This document shows, one piece after another, positions 42,601 to 53,598 of a stretch of 64,000 nucleotides of DNA. Under the pieces are notes generated by a model. The model had not been told where the DNA came from and made no database searches. It saw only the letters and a list, made by a program, of their open reading frames with translations. Both the position numbers and the translations under genes were made by a program. Each line of letters opens with the position of its first letter. Position 1 is the stretch's first letter. Origin of the DNA: Zygnema cylindricum (Eukaryota > Streptophyta > Zygnematophyceae > Zygnematales > Zygnemataceae); NCBI GenBank assembly GCA_037447655.1, contig JBBHKE010002503.1, positions 45,734 through 109,733 of the forward strand, in the 5' to 3' direction.

Positions 42601-44315
42601 GAAGTGTGACTACCAAAACTGCCATCCCCGCTGTGCTCTTCAGAACTATCAGAACACATAAAACTGCTTAAAGCGTTAAAGAACAATAGCACACGATTAA
42701 GAAAAAATAGTGATGTGTATCATTTCATAACGACGTCGATTCATCTTGATTAGAAAACCAAACCGTAACGCAACAGGGTTACTTGTAGAATGAGTCGAGA
42801 TATAATACCTCCCAAGTATGGTACAGGGATGACCGAAGTACATGTAATAAATGTACTTTGTTAACATTACTAATCGTGGCCATTAGACTGATAAACCACT
42901 AATTAATCAAGATTAGACAAAATTTCATCTGAAAAAGTGTTTGTAACCTCAACGACATTTCTGTGAGGGGATGGCTTCAATTTTTTTTCTTTCCAGTTAT
43001 GTCAAACCATGGCAACCAAATCGGCCCCTGATGCCATGACCTTTAGATTTCCTCCTCTCGGTGATGTCATGGCGTAAGTGTTTGTTCAGACTGTAAGAGT
43101 TGTCTGAAGTTCTTGAAGTCTATTTTGGAGAGTTCAGGATTTTCACTTTCAGGCGCAGTGACAGTTAACAATGTTCAGAATTTGAAGGATTTTTTAAGAT
43201 ATTGAACACTAATGTTAAGTTTTTTGAAGCTTGTTCATCTCGACGATGCCATGCCTACCAAACATACAGTTTTATTACTTGCAAGATGCTATGGCTACCA
43301 GAAATGTGGAAAACACTTATCGTTGGCTAATTGATTATAACAGTTTTTTTTTTGTTTCCTCCAAGAAGTGGGTCACAAATTGTTATCAACATGGTGTTTT
43401 GATATCAAACCAGTTCAGAAAGCAAGGATTTAAGGTTATGACCAATATGCGGACTCTGAAAAATGATCCTTAATGTACAACATAAAGGGAGAAATGTTAG
43501 AGCCAACATAATCACTTTTAACTTTGGATTACACCGACAATGGATGCAGAAGATTATACTCATACCCTGGCTTTGACTCTGAAAATAGCTAGAAATGTTC
43601 TAACTGGAAGATGACCTTGCCGTAAATGTAACTGGAGGTTTTTTTCCCATCAAAAGTGAAGCGCAATGCTGTCAAATTGGTTACAGATTTGAGAAATGGA
43701 ATTGTATTGTAAAGGAATTATTAATATTGAACAGAAACTAGTTTCAGAATACTAATTTAGTTTCTTTGACGTGGTCAATGAAAGTCCACTCCCTTAAGTA
43801 GCGTTATTAACAAGATTGTATGATTTTTGGCCAAAACAAGTCGCAGACCGAATTAGTGTTGCTAACACTAATATCGAAAAGCGGTGTAATCTACAGGAAG
43901 GCAGTCTACAGTCAAAACATCTCTTCGAAATTCTAATGGCACAACGTATCTCCTGCTATAAAAAATAGACCAAAAAGAATAACCTGACAGAAAGGCTCCG
44001 CCCAAACGGCTGTTCAAAAGAGAATAATGGGGCAGGCGTGCATATGCCTATAATATCATACTTTATCATAACAATGTTGTTCATTAGGTCTGTTTCGTTT
44101 GTAATATGCGAGAAATGGCAAATACTGGAACCGCAGCATCCTTATCCACCAGCTTCATCACTAGCAATACTTCCATATGACGGGACAATTGATACCAGAA
44201 ATAGCTAATAAGATAACTAATAAAAGAGACAAAGCAACACTCCTTCCAAAGTGATCTTCATCCTGGAAGTCCTCAAAAGAAGCGAGAGAAAAGAAGAGAG
44301 GCAAATAACACATAC
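36665..44315. other. Large stretch without a recognised gene
   Basis: The upstream part (36665 to about 37400) is the likely HNH promoter. From 37400 to 43700 open frames are short (at most about 120 codons) and none matches a family I know. 38,800-39,600 has a basic open frame (39248-39595) of unclear origin. A MITE relic lies at 43712-43888. Otherwise ordinary AT-rich sequence. Confidence 0.5.
43712..43888. mobile_element. MITE family B copy, left end degenerate
   Basis: Shares AGTCCACTCCCTTAAGTAG and GTATGATTTTTGGCCAAAA-like text with the copies at 59662-59888 and 49660-50042, and ends AAGCGGTGTA like them. Confidence 0.55.
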
Positions 44316-45325
44316 CTGTGGCTCTGCTTGTGCTGAAGACGGACTCTCGGAAGCTTCTGAAGGAGGAGACAATGCCAGCTTCTCCAATTTTTCTAGACGT
44401 GCTTCAATGGAGGCAATGTACCCCTCTGCCTACGCAATATAACAAACCACAAAGATGTAAAGAACAAAAACAAGAAAAGGGATGTTTCTCTCCAAATGTA
44501 GAACAATAGCAGAAATTCTAAAAAGTGAGTTCCCTTCGGAAGTAGAAAAATTAAGAGAAAGTAAAACCATAAGAAGGACATCATGGAAGCAAGTAAGAAT
44601 TAACCAGCTACTGAAGTAACATGAAAAACAAGATTATCACTGTATAATTGTACAAAAAAAAATGATGTTATAAAATCTTGCAAATATCTTCCACTGATTT
44701 AATTGATGGAAGTGTCTCTTTGATCCAAACTATCCTGACAAACAAACGATTATGTTGGATAACACTTTTACACAATGACATTAGCTAAACGATTAGTAAG
44801 GATAAAAGGGGACTGAGAGGAAGAACAAAAAAGAAAAAGAAAGGGTATGATACAAACGCCACAAATGACTGTAAACAGAAATAGCAGACTGCATCTTTTT
44901 TACCGTTTACATAGCAGCCACTAATATCAAGAATAAAACATAATCATTAAAAAATAATAAGAATAACAAACAAAAGACACAAATCAAACGGCGTTTGTTC
45001 AGAAAAAGAATCGACTCTTGTCAGCAAAATCTACAAAACGCTGACAGGTTTTTCGAAAACCTGCGACAGTTTAAAGAGAGAAATTAGAAAAAATATTTTA
45101 TGAAAAGGACACTCGTAAACAACAAAAACAAATGTTGTTATAATAGACTGAAAATACTCATTTTTGTCAACAAGTCCTTCACACTTCAAGGGCAGAAAAA
45201 AAAACCTGATGAGTAAGAACCCGATGGCTGGCCCACAAGTCTCGCTGAAGTAGAGTGAGGGAGACGCCGGAAGCAATAGCAAATCCAGCAAGGAAGGAGT
45301 TGAACCGAGCTCGAAAAAGCGCCAT
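44316..45325 (-). CDS. Small protein with N-terminal membrane segment and coiled coil, 3' end not found
   Basis: Two exons (minus): 45206-45325 (40 codons, MALFRARFNSFLAGFAIASG then VSLTLLQRDLWASHRVLTHQ) and 44316-44429 (38 codons, AEGYIASIEARLEKLEKLAL then an S/P/A-rich tail). Donor CAG/GT at 45205, acceptor TAG at 44431-44430, phase 0 join, second donor CAG/GTATGT at 44315. Residues 8-26 form a hydrophobic, glycine-containing segment; 42-58 a short coiled coil. I recall similar small plant proteins of unknown function, but cannot name one. The last exon was not located; it is probably very short. Confidence 0.6.
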
Positions 45326-45639
45326 GGCTGTCCAAACTAGCAACGAAGAGGGCAGACGGCAAAATCGATGAAGAGTGACACGTCACACTTGATACTTCGT
45401 ATTTAGAAATGTGGATGTACCATCGACGTCAACCATAGTTCAAATGTGCAAAAACAATTGGAAACGCTATATGGAATTTCTCCATAATATACGCGTATTA
45501 TAGGAAATATAATACAGCTTCAGTATGGAAAAATGACGCATAAATTTCCCATTGTTATCGCACATTTGAAGTCTTGAAGCCACAACTTGAGATCGCTCAT
45601 CGCAACTGCGGTTGCTTTGAACCAGAAATATTGTTGTAC

Positions 45640-45842
45640 TACACCGTCGATCGTATTTAGCGTGTTGAACACTAATTCGGCGCCCCTAAGTTTTGACCCT
45701 TGAACCTTAAATAGAATAAATGACGCTATTTAAGGACATGGACCATAATTTGCCACGTATCCTGGCACTGAATTAGAATTAATGACGCTAATTTTTTCTT
45801 TACTCTAATAATTTCTACACGCTAAATACGATCGACGGTGTA
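45640..45842. mobile_element. MITE A1 (203 bp)
   Basis: The ends are perfect 25-bp inverted repeats (TACACCGTCGATCGTATTTA followed by GCGTG, and its reverse complement ending at 45842). TA is present at both outer ends, fitting a Tc1/mariner-like TA target. No coding capacity. Confidence 0.88.
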
Positions 45843-45845
45843 CAG

Positions 45846-46048
45846 TACACCGTGAATCGTTATTAGCCTTATGTACGCTATATCGGCACCCCAAAATTTT
45901 GACATTGATACCTTAAATATTATAAATTACACTATTTAAAGACGTGGACCATAATCTGCCACGTCTCCTGAAACTAAATTAGAATGAATGACGCTAATTT
46001 TTTCTTTACACTAATAATTTCTATACGCTAATAACGATTCAAGGTGTA
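45846..46048. mobile_element. MITE A2 (203 bp), direct neighbour of A1
   Basis: Same length and orientation as A1, separated from it by 3 bp (CAG). Ends TACACCGTGAATCGTTATTA and its near-perfect complement. The internal text follows A1 closely (GACGTGGACCATAATCTGCC versus GACATGGACCATAATTTGCC). Confidence 0.88.
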
Positions 46049-46204
46049 CTGTACTGTACTGTATTTTGCAGTTCGTACTCTGTACCGTACTGTACTTTGC
46101 CCTAACTTTTGAGTTTCGGCAGTACGGTTCAATTCAAACTATAGGTTCACTGTGAGAAAAAAATGGAGAACGCTATATATTGTATCTCCGTATCGTACAC
46201 GTAC

Positions 46205-46758
46205 TACACCGCCAATCGTTATTAGCGTGTAAGTTTTTTTAGCGTATAAAAATAATTACCGTGGTGTACGCTATTTCAGAATTTGAAAATTTTGGAAAAA
46301 ATCATACATTCTAATTGTTTGGTTATGGTAATTTGGATCTTTGAAAAAAAAAATGTTGGTCTCAAACACGCTTACACTAATATAGGTCTCCGTACAAAAT
46401 CTGACAAATCGTACAGAAATCGTACATTCACACGGTCGAAACGCGGCTGTCGGACGAATATGTGCGAGCGGGATTTTTTACGACCTGGTTTTTTTTCCTT
46501 TTTAGAACGCACATTCTCATGCGTCCGCGGTTACTAAAACTAATTTATTGTACTTCTTAACTTAAAAAGGTACATTTATGTACGGCCTGACACTGACCGT
46601 ACACCGCTCTATTTAAGAGACAACTTACTAAAAATAACCCTAAATAGAATAAAGAAAAAAATAGAATGAACTGCGCTAATGGAGAATAAAAAAAGTTCAC
46701 TGTGAGAAAAAGCGGGACGAAATTAGCGTACACAACGCTAATAACGATTGGCGGTGTA
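46205..46758. mobile_element. MITE A3 (554 bp)
   Basis: Perfect 24-bp terminal inverted repeats (TACACCGCCAATCGTTATTA plus GCGT). The interior contains ACAAAATCTGACAAATCGTAC and TTCACACGGTCGA, both shared with A4. No coding capacity. Confidence 0.87.
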
Positions 46759-47029
46759 GACGATAAATTCAAGTATAGTACGCGTCCCTTATACGGCACC
46801 ATTGCACCACATTATATAGCGTTTTCAATTATTTTAACCTATGATTCAAACTGTACAGCACAAATAGACAACGGTATTCTGTGGAATCAAACGTCTCAAT
46901 GGGTTTCCTTGTCCGTCGTTGTCTCCGTGTCCCCGTCGCTGTCCCCGTTTCAGATGTGCGAAAACAATCGCACCGTACTACGCGCATATTATAATTGGAA
47001 AAAAACATATAATACGGATTATGTTACAG

Positions 47030-47584
47030 TACACCGTCAATCGCTATTAGAGTAAAGGAATAAATAGCGTAAAAAAATAATTAGCGTTATTAACACTAAT
47101 CGGGATTTTTTTTTTTTTTTAAAAAAATATATATACTAATTAATCCTAACTGTAATTTGGGTTGTCCTGAATAATAAGTACCCGCCCTTTCGATGTCTAC
47201 AGTAATATGTGTATTTCTACAAAATCTGACAATTCGTACGCCGTCCCGCTGTTCACACGGTCGACGTACGAACATATGAGAACGTGATTTTTGTCGACGA
47301 GTTTGCGTCTCTTTCTCCCAGTGCACATTCACATGTGTGCGCAATAATGTTAAGTGTCTTTTTATGCCTTTGTAATTCAAAAAGTACCATTTCGTACGGA
47401 AATATCCTGTCCGTCCACCACACTATTTCCATCGCAGTGTACTTCCATTATTAACGCTAATTGAAAAAAAACCCTAATTAGAATAATGGAAAAAATAGAA
47501 TTATGGATTGTATTTCGGGTGTTTTTTTTTTGAAAAAAGGGCACCGAATTGGCGTTATATACTCTAATAGCGATTGACGGTGTA
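47030..47584. mobile_element. MITE A4 (555 bp)
   Basis: Ends TACACCGTCAATCGCTATTA and its complement (GACGGTGTA at 47576-47584). Same length class and internal words as A3, though diverged. Confidence 0.87.
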
Positions 47585-47587
47585 CTG

Positions 47588-47805
47588 TACACCGCCAATC
47601 GCTATTAGCGTGTACGTTTGATTAGCGTATACTATTATTTAGCGTGGTGTACGCTAATTGGGAATTTGGAAATTTTGGAAGAAATCGATTACTCTAATTA
47701 GGAATTAGGTCTTTTTTTAAATAGTGTGGATAATTCTATTTGAGAAAAAAAAAAAAAAGCGGGACGGGATTAGCGTACACAACGCTAATAGCGATTGGCG
47801 GTGTA
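47588..47805. mobile_element. MITE A5 (218 bp), internal-deletion form of A3
   Basis: Ends TACACCGCCAATCGCTATTA plus GCGTG and complement. Its outer parts follow A3 (TTAGCGTGGTGTACGCTA; AGCGGGACGGGATTAGCGTA) with the middle missing. Separated from A4 by 3 bp (CTG). Confidence 0.87.
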
Positions 47806-48105
47806 CCATGGAGTTTCCAATTGTGTTTGGCTGTTTGCACATCTCAACTTAGACGGCTTGAGCATATGTGTGTCACCTTTTACACGTGCGAATATTTGAA
47901 CGCGTCCGTTGACCTAATGCTCAGGATGCAAAGATGTGTCCAAGCAAATTTGAAATAAAAGGGAGAAAAAAAGGAAAAGTTGTTAAAATACATAGTTTGT
48001 AGACCATTTTTATCCCCTTTTTTGCTATTTTTATTTAAGAAATTTCAACAGCAGTGTAGTTAAGTACTGTTTTCTGTTTTTTTTTTGGAATTTCTTTGAT
48101 AAAAA

Positions 48106-48653
48106 ATGGAAAAGATTTCGAATATGTTTCGAACCGGTCCGAAATTGACTCCCCAACAACAAGTGAGAGAGTGGCAAAGGAAACTTCGTCAAGAAACTCG
48201 AAATTTGGAGCGTTCTGTGAGGGGTACAAATTTATCTATCTTTCTCTCTCTCTCTCTCTGTGTCTCTCTCCCGCTCTCTCTCTATAGAGACTTTTAGAGA
48301 TGTCTCGGGGATGGTTTATATTGTCTGTGTTGCAAAACGACAAATATGAAGGTGTAGAATAATAATCAACAGGGAAATAAGTTTGGTTTCAGAATAGTTA
48401 ATTGTTTTTTCTGACCATTTATTTATTTGTTTTATTAAATTTTTAACATTGCCTTTTTTTTTAGGGTTACAAGTTCACTGTTTCATAAAATTATAATTTG
48501 TACTTTATTCTATTTTATTATTTAATTCTTTCCTTTTGTCACCTTTGTCAAAGTGTGACTTTCTTTTTTTTCTGTTTTCTTGAGGATTTTCTGACTTCGT
48601 TTTCCTTTGCAAGTTGAAGGTTGAAAATGTTGTCATTTGTAATTATTGTTATA

Positions 48654-48684
<31 letters not shown>

Positions 48685-51600
48685 ATGTTATTATTGTTAG
48701 TATTAATGTATTGCTGTTGCTATCGTTATTATTACAGGTATTTGAAAAACTTTTTTTTTTTCTAAATTGCCACGTTTACAAAATAAATATTTTTTTAATG
48801 CATTCCAGAATCTTGAACTTTTTTTTTTTTTTTAGAGTTTTCCACATTTTTTTTTTTTCTTTTCAATTTTTTGTTTTGCTTTCCGGTTCATCATTTCATA
48901 TCAATTGCAATTTTCTGTTACATCTTTGTATGTAAGAACGAGAACGAGAACGTATGTATTTACTTTGTATGTAATTATTTTATTTTTATATTCTCAGATA
49001 TTGAGAGAGAGGAGGCTCAAGTCAAAAAAGGAATTAGAGAAGCAGCGAAACGGAATGATCTTTCGTCAGCCAAGGCATGGAACCATTTTTTGTCCCTTCC
49101 TTTATTTTGTCCTTTGCTTTATTTTGCCCTTTTCTTTTTTTTGTTCTTTGCTTTATGTTGTCCTTTGGTTTTTGCCGTTCTTTGTTTTATTGTGTTTTTT
49201 TTGCATTCACCCCCTTCTTTCTATTGGTCTTTTTTTAGTTGTTTTAGTCATTTTCTCTCGTTCTCGACTTGTCTTGTTATGTCTTCTCGCTTTTCCGTCT
49301 CCCTACACTTTTTCCCCATTTTTTTATTCCTTCTTCAAAGCTATCCTTTTGCAGTGAGGATTTTTGTATCATTTTGCACACTCCTTTCACTTATTTTCTT
49401 TTCTTCAATTTTTTATTTGATTTTTTTTTCAAGTTATTTGTTGCCCATTTTTTTTTTATGTTCTCTTCTATTTCCACTTTTTCACTGCCCAAAAAGTTTT
49501 GAATGCTGTTCTTTCCTTTTTTATTGAAGAAGCCAAAGGTTGTTGGTTTCCACCGGGAATATGAATAACAAAACAACAACAAAAGAAAAGCCTAAAAGTG
49601 CAACACATAAACCCTAAAAGTGCAAGCCCTTGTGTTAAAACACCCTAAAATCTCGAGCCACACTGCCCATCACTATTAGAGTAAAAGAATCAATAGTGCA
49701 AATGCGAAATTAGAATGTATAATTTTAATTTAGTGCAGACGGTGACGGCTGGTAGTCCATTCCCTTAACTAACACCGCCCATCACTATTAGAGTAAAAGA
49801 GAGTTATTTTTGTAAATGCGAAAATTAGAATGTATAATACTGTTTTAATGTAGGGAGACGTGGGGGATAGGCAGTGTTGTTAACACTATTTTATGATTTC
49901 CGGCTAGTTAAAGTCGCGAGCGAATTAGTGTTTTTAACTCCATTGGTGATGGGCGGTGTAGTCTTATGAACACTATTTTATGATTTTGGTAAAAAAAAAG
50001 CTTTGACCGAAATAATGTTATGAACACTAATAGCGATGGGCACGTTACTCTGCCCATTGCTATTAGTTTTAGTGAGTTATTGTTGGTAAAGCGGATTCAG
50101 TACTATCTTGCAACTTGTCTACTACTATCTTGCAAAATATGTCTTGCAACTTGATTTTTATGGACCGTTTAAAACGTGGGTTTTTTTACACATTTTTTTG
50201 ACTTTGGATCAAATAAACCCTCACTGGAATTAGTATTACTAACTCTAATAGGGATGGTGAGTGTTCTTCAAAATTCCTCTTTTCACCTAATTTCTAAATA
50301 GTCTAAAGTTATACTCTCTTGCCAGAAGAAAAAGTACACCGCATATTGCTATCAGGACGTACAAGTTTCTTTTTTTTACCATTTTCCAAGACATTTATTT
50401 TATCTCGTGGTTATGGTATTTTTCATCAAAATATCACACTTGAAAATATCAAAATATCAAAATATTAAATTATCAAAATATCATACCTCTGAGTTTTCAA
50501 TTTTGTCATGTCAAAGAAATATCAGAAAAAATGCAGCTAGATAAACAACTATAAGAGCGAAGTCAATTAACTTATCAGATTTGTGGAATTTTGTTTTGGT
50601 TAAACAATAAAACCCTAATATGCTGTAAAGATTAAAACTGAAAAGAAAATAATTAAAGGGTTTAAAATTTGTTCCTCGTTTGTTTTACCAGCTCAAATTT
50701 TCTCTTGTTGCTGTCTGTTAGTGTTGGTAACACGGTTATTTATATATATATATATATAATTATGTATATATATATATATAAATATATATATTTTTGACAG
50801 CATCTGGCAAAGGAACTCGTGAGATCTCGAAAAGCGGTGATGCGAATGTATGAGCAGAAGGCCCAAATGAACTCCATTGTGATGCATTTGGGAGAGCAAT
50901 TAGGTGAGGAACACTCTTGCTCTCTTCCTCTCCCTCTCCCTTTCTCTCCCTCTCCCTCTCTCTCGCTCTATCCCTCTCTCTCCCCCTCTTCCTCTTTCCC
51001 TCTCCCTCTTCCTCTCCCTCTCCCCCGCTCTCCCGCTCTCCCTTTCTCCCTCTCCTCTCCCTCTCCCTCTCCCTCTCCCTCTCCCTTTCCCTCTATGTCT
51101 TCTCCCGCTCCTCTCGACCTCTCCCTCTCCTCTCCCTCTCCTTCTCCCTCTCCTTCTCCCTCCCCTTTCCCTTTCCATCTTCCTTTCCATCTCCTCCTCC
51201 CTATCCCTCTCCCTCTCCCACCCCCTCTTTTCCCCATTTCCGTTTCTTTTCCTTTTTCTCAAATTTGCCTTTTCATTTATTTTTTGTTCTCGCCCTTTTC
51301 TGTTTCGACCACGTTAAAAGTAGTCGATCACTTCGGAAAAAGTACAGATTTGTTGTTCCCTGCCTTCTCATTTTTCTCTTCTATTTTTTTTGCGATTTTA
51401 CTCGTCACCTCCGGAAAGTACGCATGTGATGTAATTTGCCTTTCCAATGTTTTCTTTTTCTTCGTTTTCGTTTTCATTTTTTTGCTTTTTCCAGCCATGG
51501 TAAAGGTAGTCGCTCACCTCCGAAAAAGTACGCATGTGATAAAACTTACCTTTCCAATTTTGTCCTTTTCTTCGTAATCGTTTTATTTTTTCTTTTTTCC

Positions 51601-53598
51601 AGCCATGGTAAAGGTCGTCGGTCACCTCCAAAAAAGTACGGATGTGATGCAGCTGGTCAACGGCCTCGTGAAGGCATCCGAAGTATCAGCCACCATGCAG
51701 GACCTGCAGAAGGAGCTGGCAAGGGTAAGGGAGAGGGAGAGGGAGAGGAGGAAGAAGGGAAGGGAAGAGATGGGGGAGAGGGAGGGAGAGGAGCGAGGAA
51801 TGAATGGAGAGAGGGCGAGGGCAAGGGCGAGGGCGAGGGCAAGGGCGAGGGCGAGGGAGAGGGCGAGGGCAAGGACGAGGAAGAGGGCGAGGAGAAGGGT
51901 GAGGAGGGGAGGGGAGGAGAGGGGAGGGGAGAGGAGGGAGAGAGGAGGGAGGGAGGGAGGGGGGAAAAGTTAGGGGAGATATGAGGTGATTTGGACGTTG
52001 GAATCTGGTAAATGGATTTTAGAATCCGGATTCAGAAAGTACTCGGAATAGAAATGGAAAGTAGAGGGAATAAAATAACGTGAGGGAATCTGAAAATGGG
52101 GAACTTTTGGGCTTTAAAGTTTGGGTCTGTTTTATGTTTGTTTTTTTTTTCTTTGTCTTCTCTTCTACCTCCCTTCCTCTTGCTCTACTTCTTCAATTCT
52201 TTCATTTTAGCTCTTCTTCACTCTCTCTGTTTCCTCTGCTTTCATCTCTCCCCCTCCTTCTCGTTGTCGTTCTGAGTCCTCTTTTTCTTCACCTTTTTCC
52301 TCTTCCTCTCCCTATTCCCCTTCTTTTCTTTCTCACGCTCTGTTTAGCTCTACCCTCTCCTTCTCGTTCTCATTCCCATTTTCCCGCACTCTCTTCTTAT
52401 TTCTCTTCCTATCATTTCTCTCTCCCTCTCCATCTTCTGTCCCGCTTCCCATCTTTCCCTCTCACTCTAACTTTAAATCTCTTTCTCCCTCTCCCTCTCC
52501 CTCTTTTAACTCCCTCTAGTTGTTTTCCCTCACTCTCCCTTTCCCCCCTCGTTCTCGTCCTCCTTCGCCCTCTCCTTCTCCTTCTGCCTCTTCCTTTTAC
52601 CATCCTTTTCCCTCCTTTTACCTTTTATCTCCCCTCTCTCTCATCCATTTTCATCCCCTTCCTCTGCCTTTCCTTTTCCCTCCCTTTTCCTCTTCTTCCC
52701 ATCCTTTCTTTTTCCCTCTACCTTGACCTCTTCATCCTCCCTCGTTGTTCTCATTCTCATTCTGCCCTTACCTGTAATCTTTACTTTTGTCCCAAGTCTT
52801 CCTCTCATTCTTTTTCTCCAACTCTCTCTCCCTCTCCCTCTCCCTCCCCCTCCCCCTCCGCCTCTCTCCCATTCTCATCCTCCCTCTCCCTCTCCTCCGT
52901 CTCTTTCTCCCTCTCCCTCTCCCTCTCCCTCTCCCCCCCCCTCGCCCTCCCCCTCTTTCTCTCTCTCTCCCTCTCCCTTAGGCCGGTATCGTGGAGGAGA
53001 TGGTGAATGAGTCCCTCGACGATGCCCTCGACACCGAAGATATCGAGGAGGAGACGGAGGAAGAAGTTGAAAAAGTTTTGTCAGAAATTGCTGTGGAGAC
53101 CACGACATCTATGCCGAGTGCCACTAGAAGACAAAAAGTACAACAACCGGCGGCGGAGGAGGAGGAGGAGGAGAAGGCGGAGGTGAGTGAGGGAGAGGTT
53201 TTTTTTCCTTTGTCGAGGGAGGTTTTGTATATGGTACAGGTTTTCGGTGGTTTTTGGTGAAAACTAATCATAGTTTTTTGTTTTTATTTGGCGGGTGACG
53301 TTGTCGGAAGATTGCATTTTTGTTGGATTGTTTGTTTGTTTATGTTTTTTCAACGCTTTTTTTTTCGTCTCTTTCTTTTCGTTCCGTAAAACAGCACCGA
53401 AAGTTTCATTTATGTTTTGTATACGTCTTTTTTGGAAACCTATCTGTCTTACACGTTTAACATCCGTTATTTTTGTTATTTTTTTTTTTTTTTTTCTTTT
53501 TCTTTTTTTAGGTACAAGCCGTGGCCGAGGGAGACGGAGATGATGCTGAGCTGGCGGCTCTGAGGGAACGACTGGCGAATGCCCGGGGAGGAACGTGA
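48106..53598 (+). CDS. VPS24: ESCRT-III subunit VPS24/CHMP3
   Basis: Membrane-remodelling subunit of ESCRT-III in multivesicular-body sorting, acting on endosomes with SNF7 and VPS2. Exons (plus): 48106-48223, 48998-49074, 50801-50903, 51603-51724, 52982-53182, 53512-53598; 235 aa in frame. The basic N-terminus has KLTPQQQVREWQRKLRQETR, then EEAQVKKGIREAAKRND, ELVRSRKAVMRMYEQKAQMN, VVGHLQKSTDVMQLVNGLVK, GIVEEMVNESLDDALDTEDI. The acidic C-terminus ends AELAALRERLANARGGT, a MIM-type site for the MIT domain of VPS4. Length is near that of other plant VPS24 proteins. Intron 2 appears to use a GC donor (AAG/GCATGG at 49075). A GAG-run encodes six glutamates in exon 5. Introns 3 and 4 are dominated by CT and GA tracts. 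Confidence 0.95.
49660..50042. mobile_element. MITE family B, outer copy (B1) in VPS24 intron 2
   Basis: Starts ACACTGCCCATCACTATTAG and ends CTAATAGCGATGGGCA. Split at about 49769 by B2 (49770-49960). The two halves rejoined in order match the uninterrupted copy at 59662-59888 (AGTCCATTCCCTTAA ... AACACTATTTTATGATTTT). Confidence 0.8.
49770..49960. mobile_element. MITE family B, nested copy (B2)
   Basis: Ends AACACCGCCCATCACTATTA and TTGGTGATGGGCGGTGTA, about 17 bp of good inverted repeat. Inserted into B1. Confidence 0.82.
50048..50264. mobile_element. Probable MITE family B relic (B3)
   Basis: TCTGCCCATTGCTATTAG at the left and ACTCTAATAGGGATGGTGAG at the right form a decayed inverted repeat of the same family, directly adjoining B1. 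Confidence 0.55.
50738..50792. repeat. (TA)n microsatellite abutting VPS24 exon 3 acceptor
   Basis: TA runs end about 8 bp before the AG at 50799-50800, taking the place of a normal polypyrimidine tract. Confidence 0.9.
50915..51240. repeat. CT-rich (CCCTCT)n tract in VPS24 intron 3
   Basis: Near-pure pyrimidine on plus with hexamer CCCTCT/CTCCCT periodicity, starting 11 bp after the exon 3 donor. Confidence 0.92.
51303..51650. repeat. Tandem copies of the VPS24 exon 4 start with acceptor
   Basis: The real acceptor and exon start (from 51585: TTTTTTCCAGCCATGGTAAA, GGTCACCTCCAAAAAAGTAC) are preceded in intron 3 by a well-kept copy at 51487-51545 (TTTTTCCAGCCATGGTAAAG, GCTCACCTCCGAAAAAGTAC) and two weaker ones at about 51395 (CGTCACCTCCGGAAAGTACG) and 51308 (GTAGTCGATCACTTCGGAAA). 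Confidence 0.9.
51725..51965. repeat. GA/GGCGAG-rich purine tract at start of VPS24 intron 4
   Basis: Purine-only on plus from the exon 4 donor onward, with hexamer GGCGAG and GAGGGA units; the complement in kind of the CT tract in intron 3 and in the rest of intron 4. Confidence 0.92.
52150..52980. repeat. Long pyrimidine tract in VPS24 intron 4
   Basis: About 830 bp of CT-rich plus-strand sequence running into the exon 5 acceptor (TTAG at 52978-52981). Long open frames across it (for example poly L/S/P) are compositional. Confidence 0.92.

Noticed and set aside
48871-49527. 218-codon F/S/L-rich open frame on plus
   Set aside because: It runs through VPS24 exon 2 in one segment but continues into T-rich intron sequence; not a separate gene.
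50819-51577. 252-codon open frame on plus, poly L/S/P
   Set aside because: It starts inside VPS24 exon 3 and reads through the CT tract of intron 3.
52080-53006. 308-codon open frame, poly L/S/P
   Set aside because: CT tract of VPS24 intron 4; a long frame is expected when TAA/TGA/TAG cannot form.
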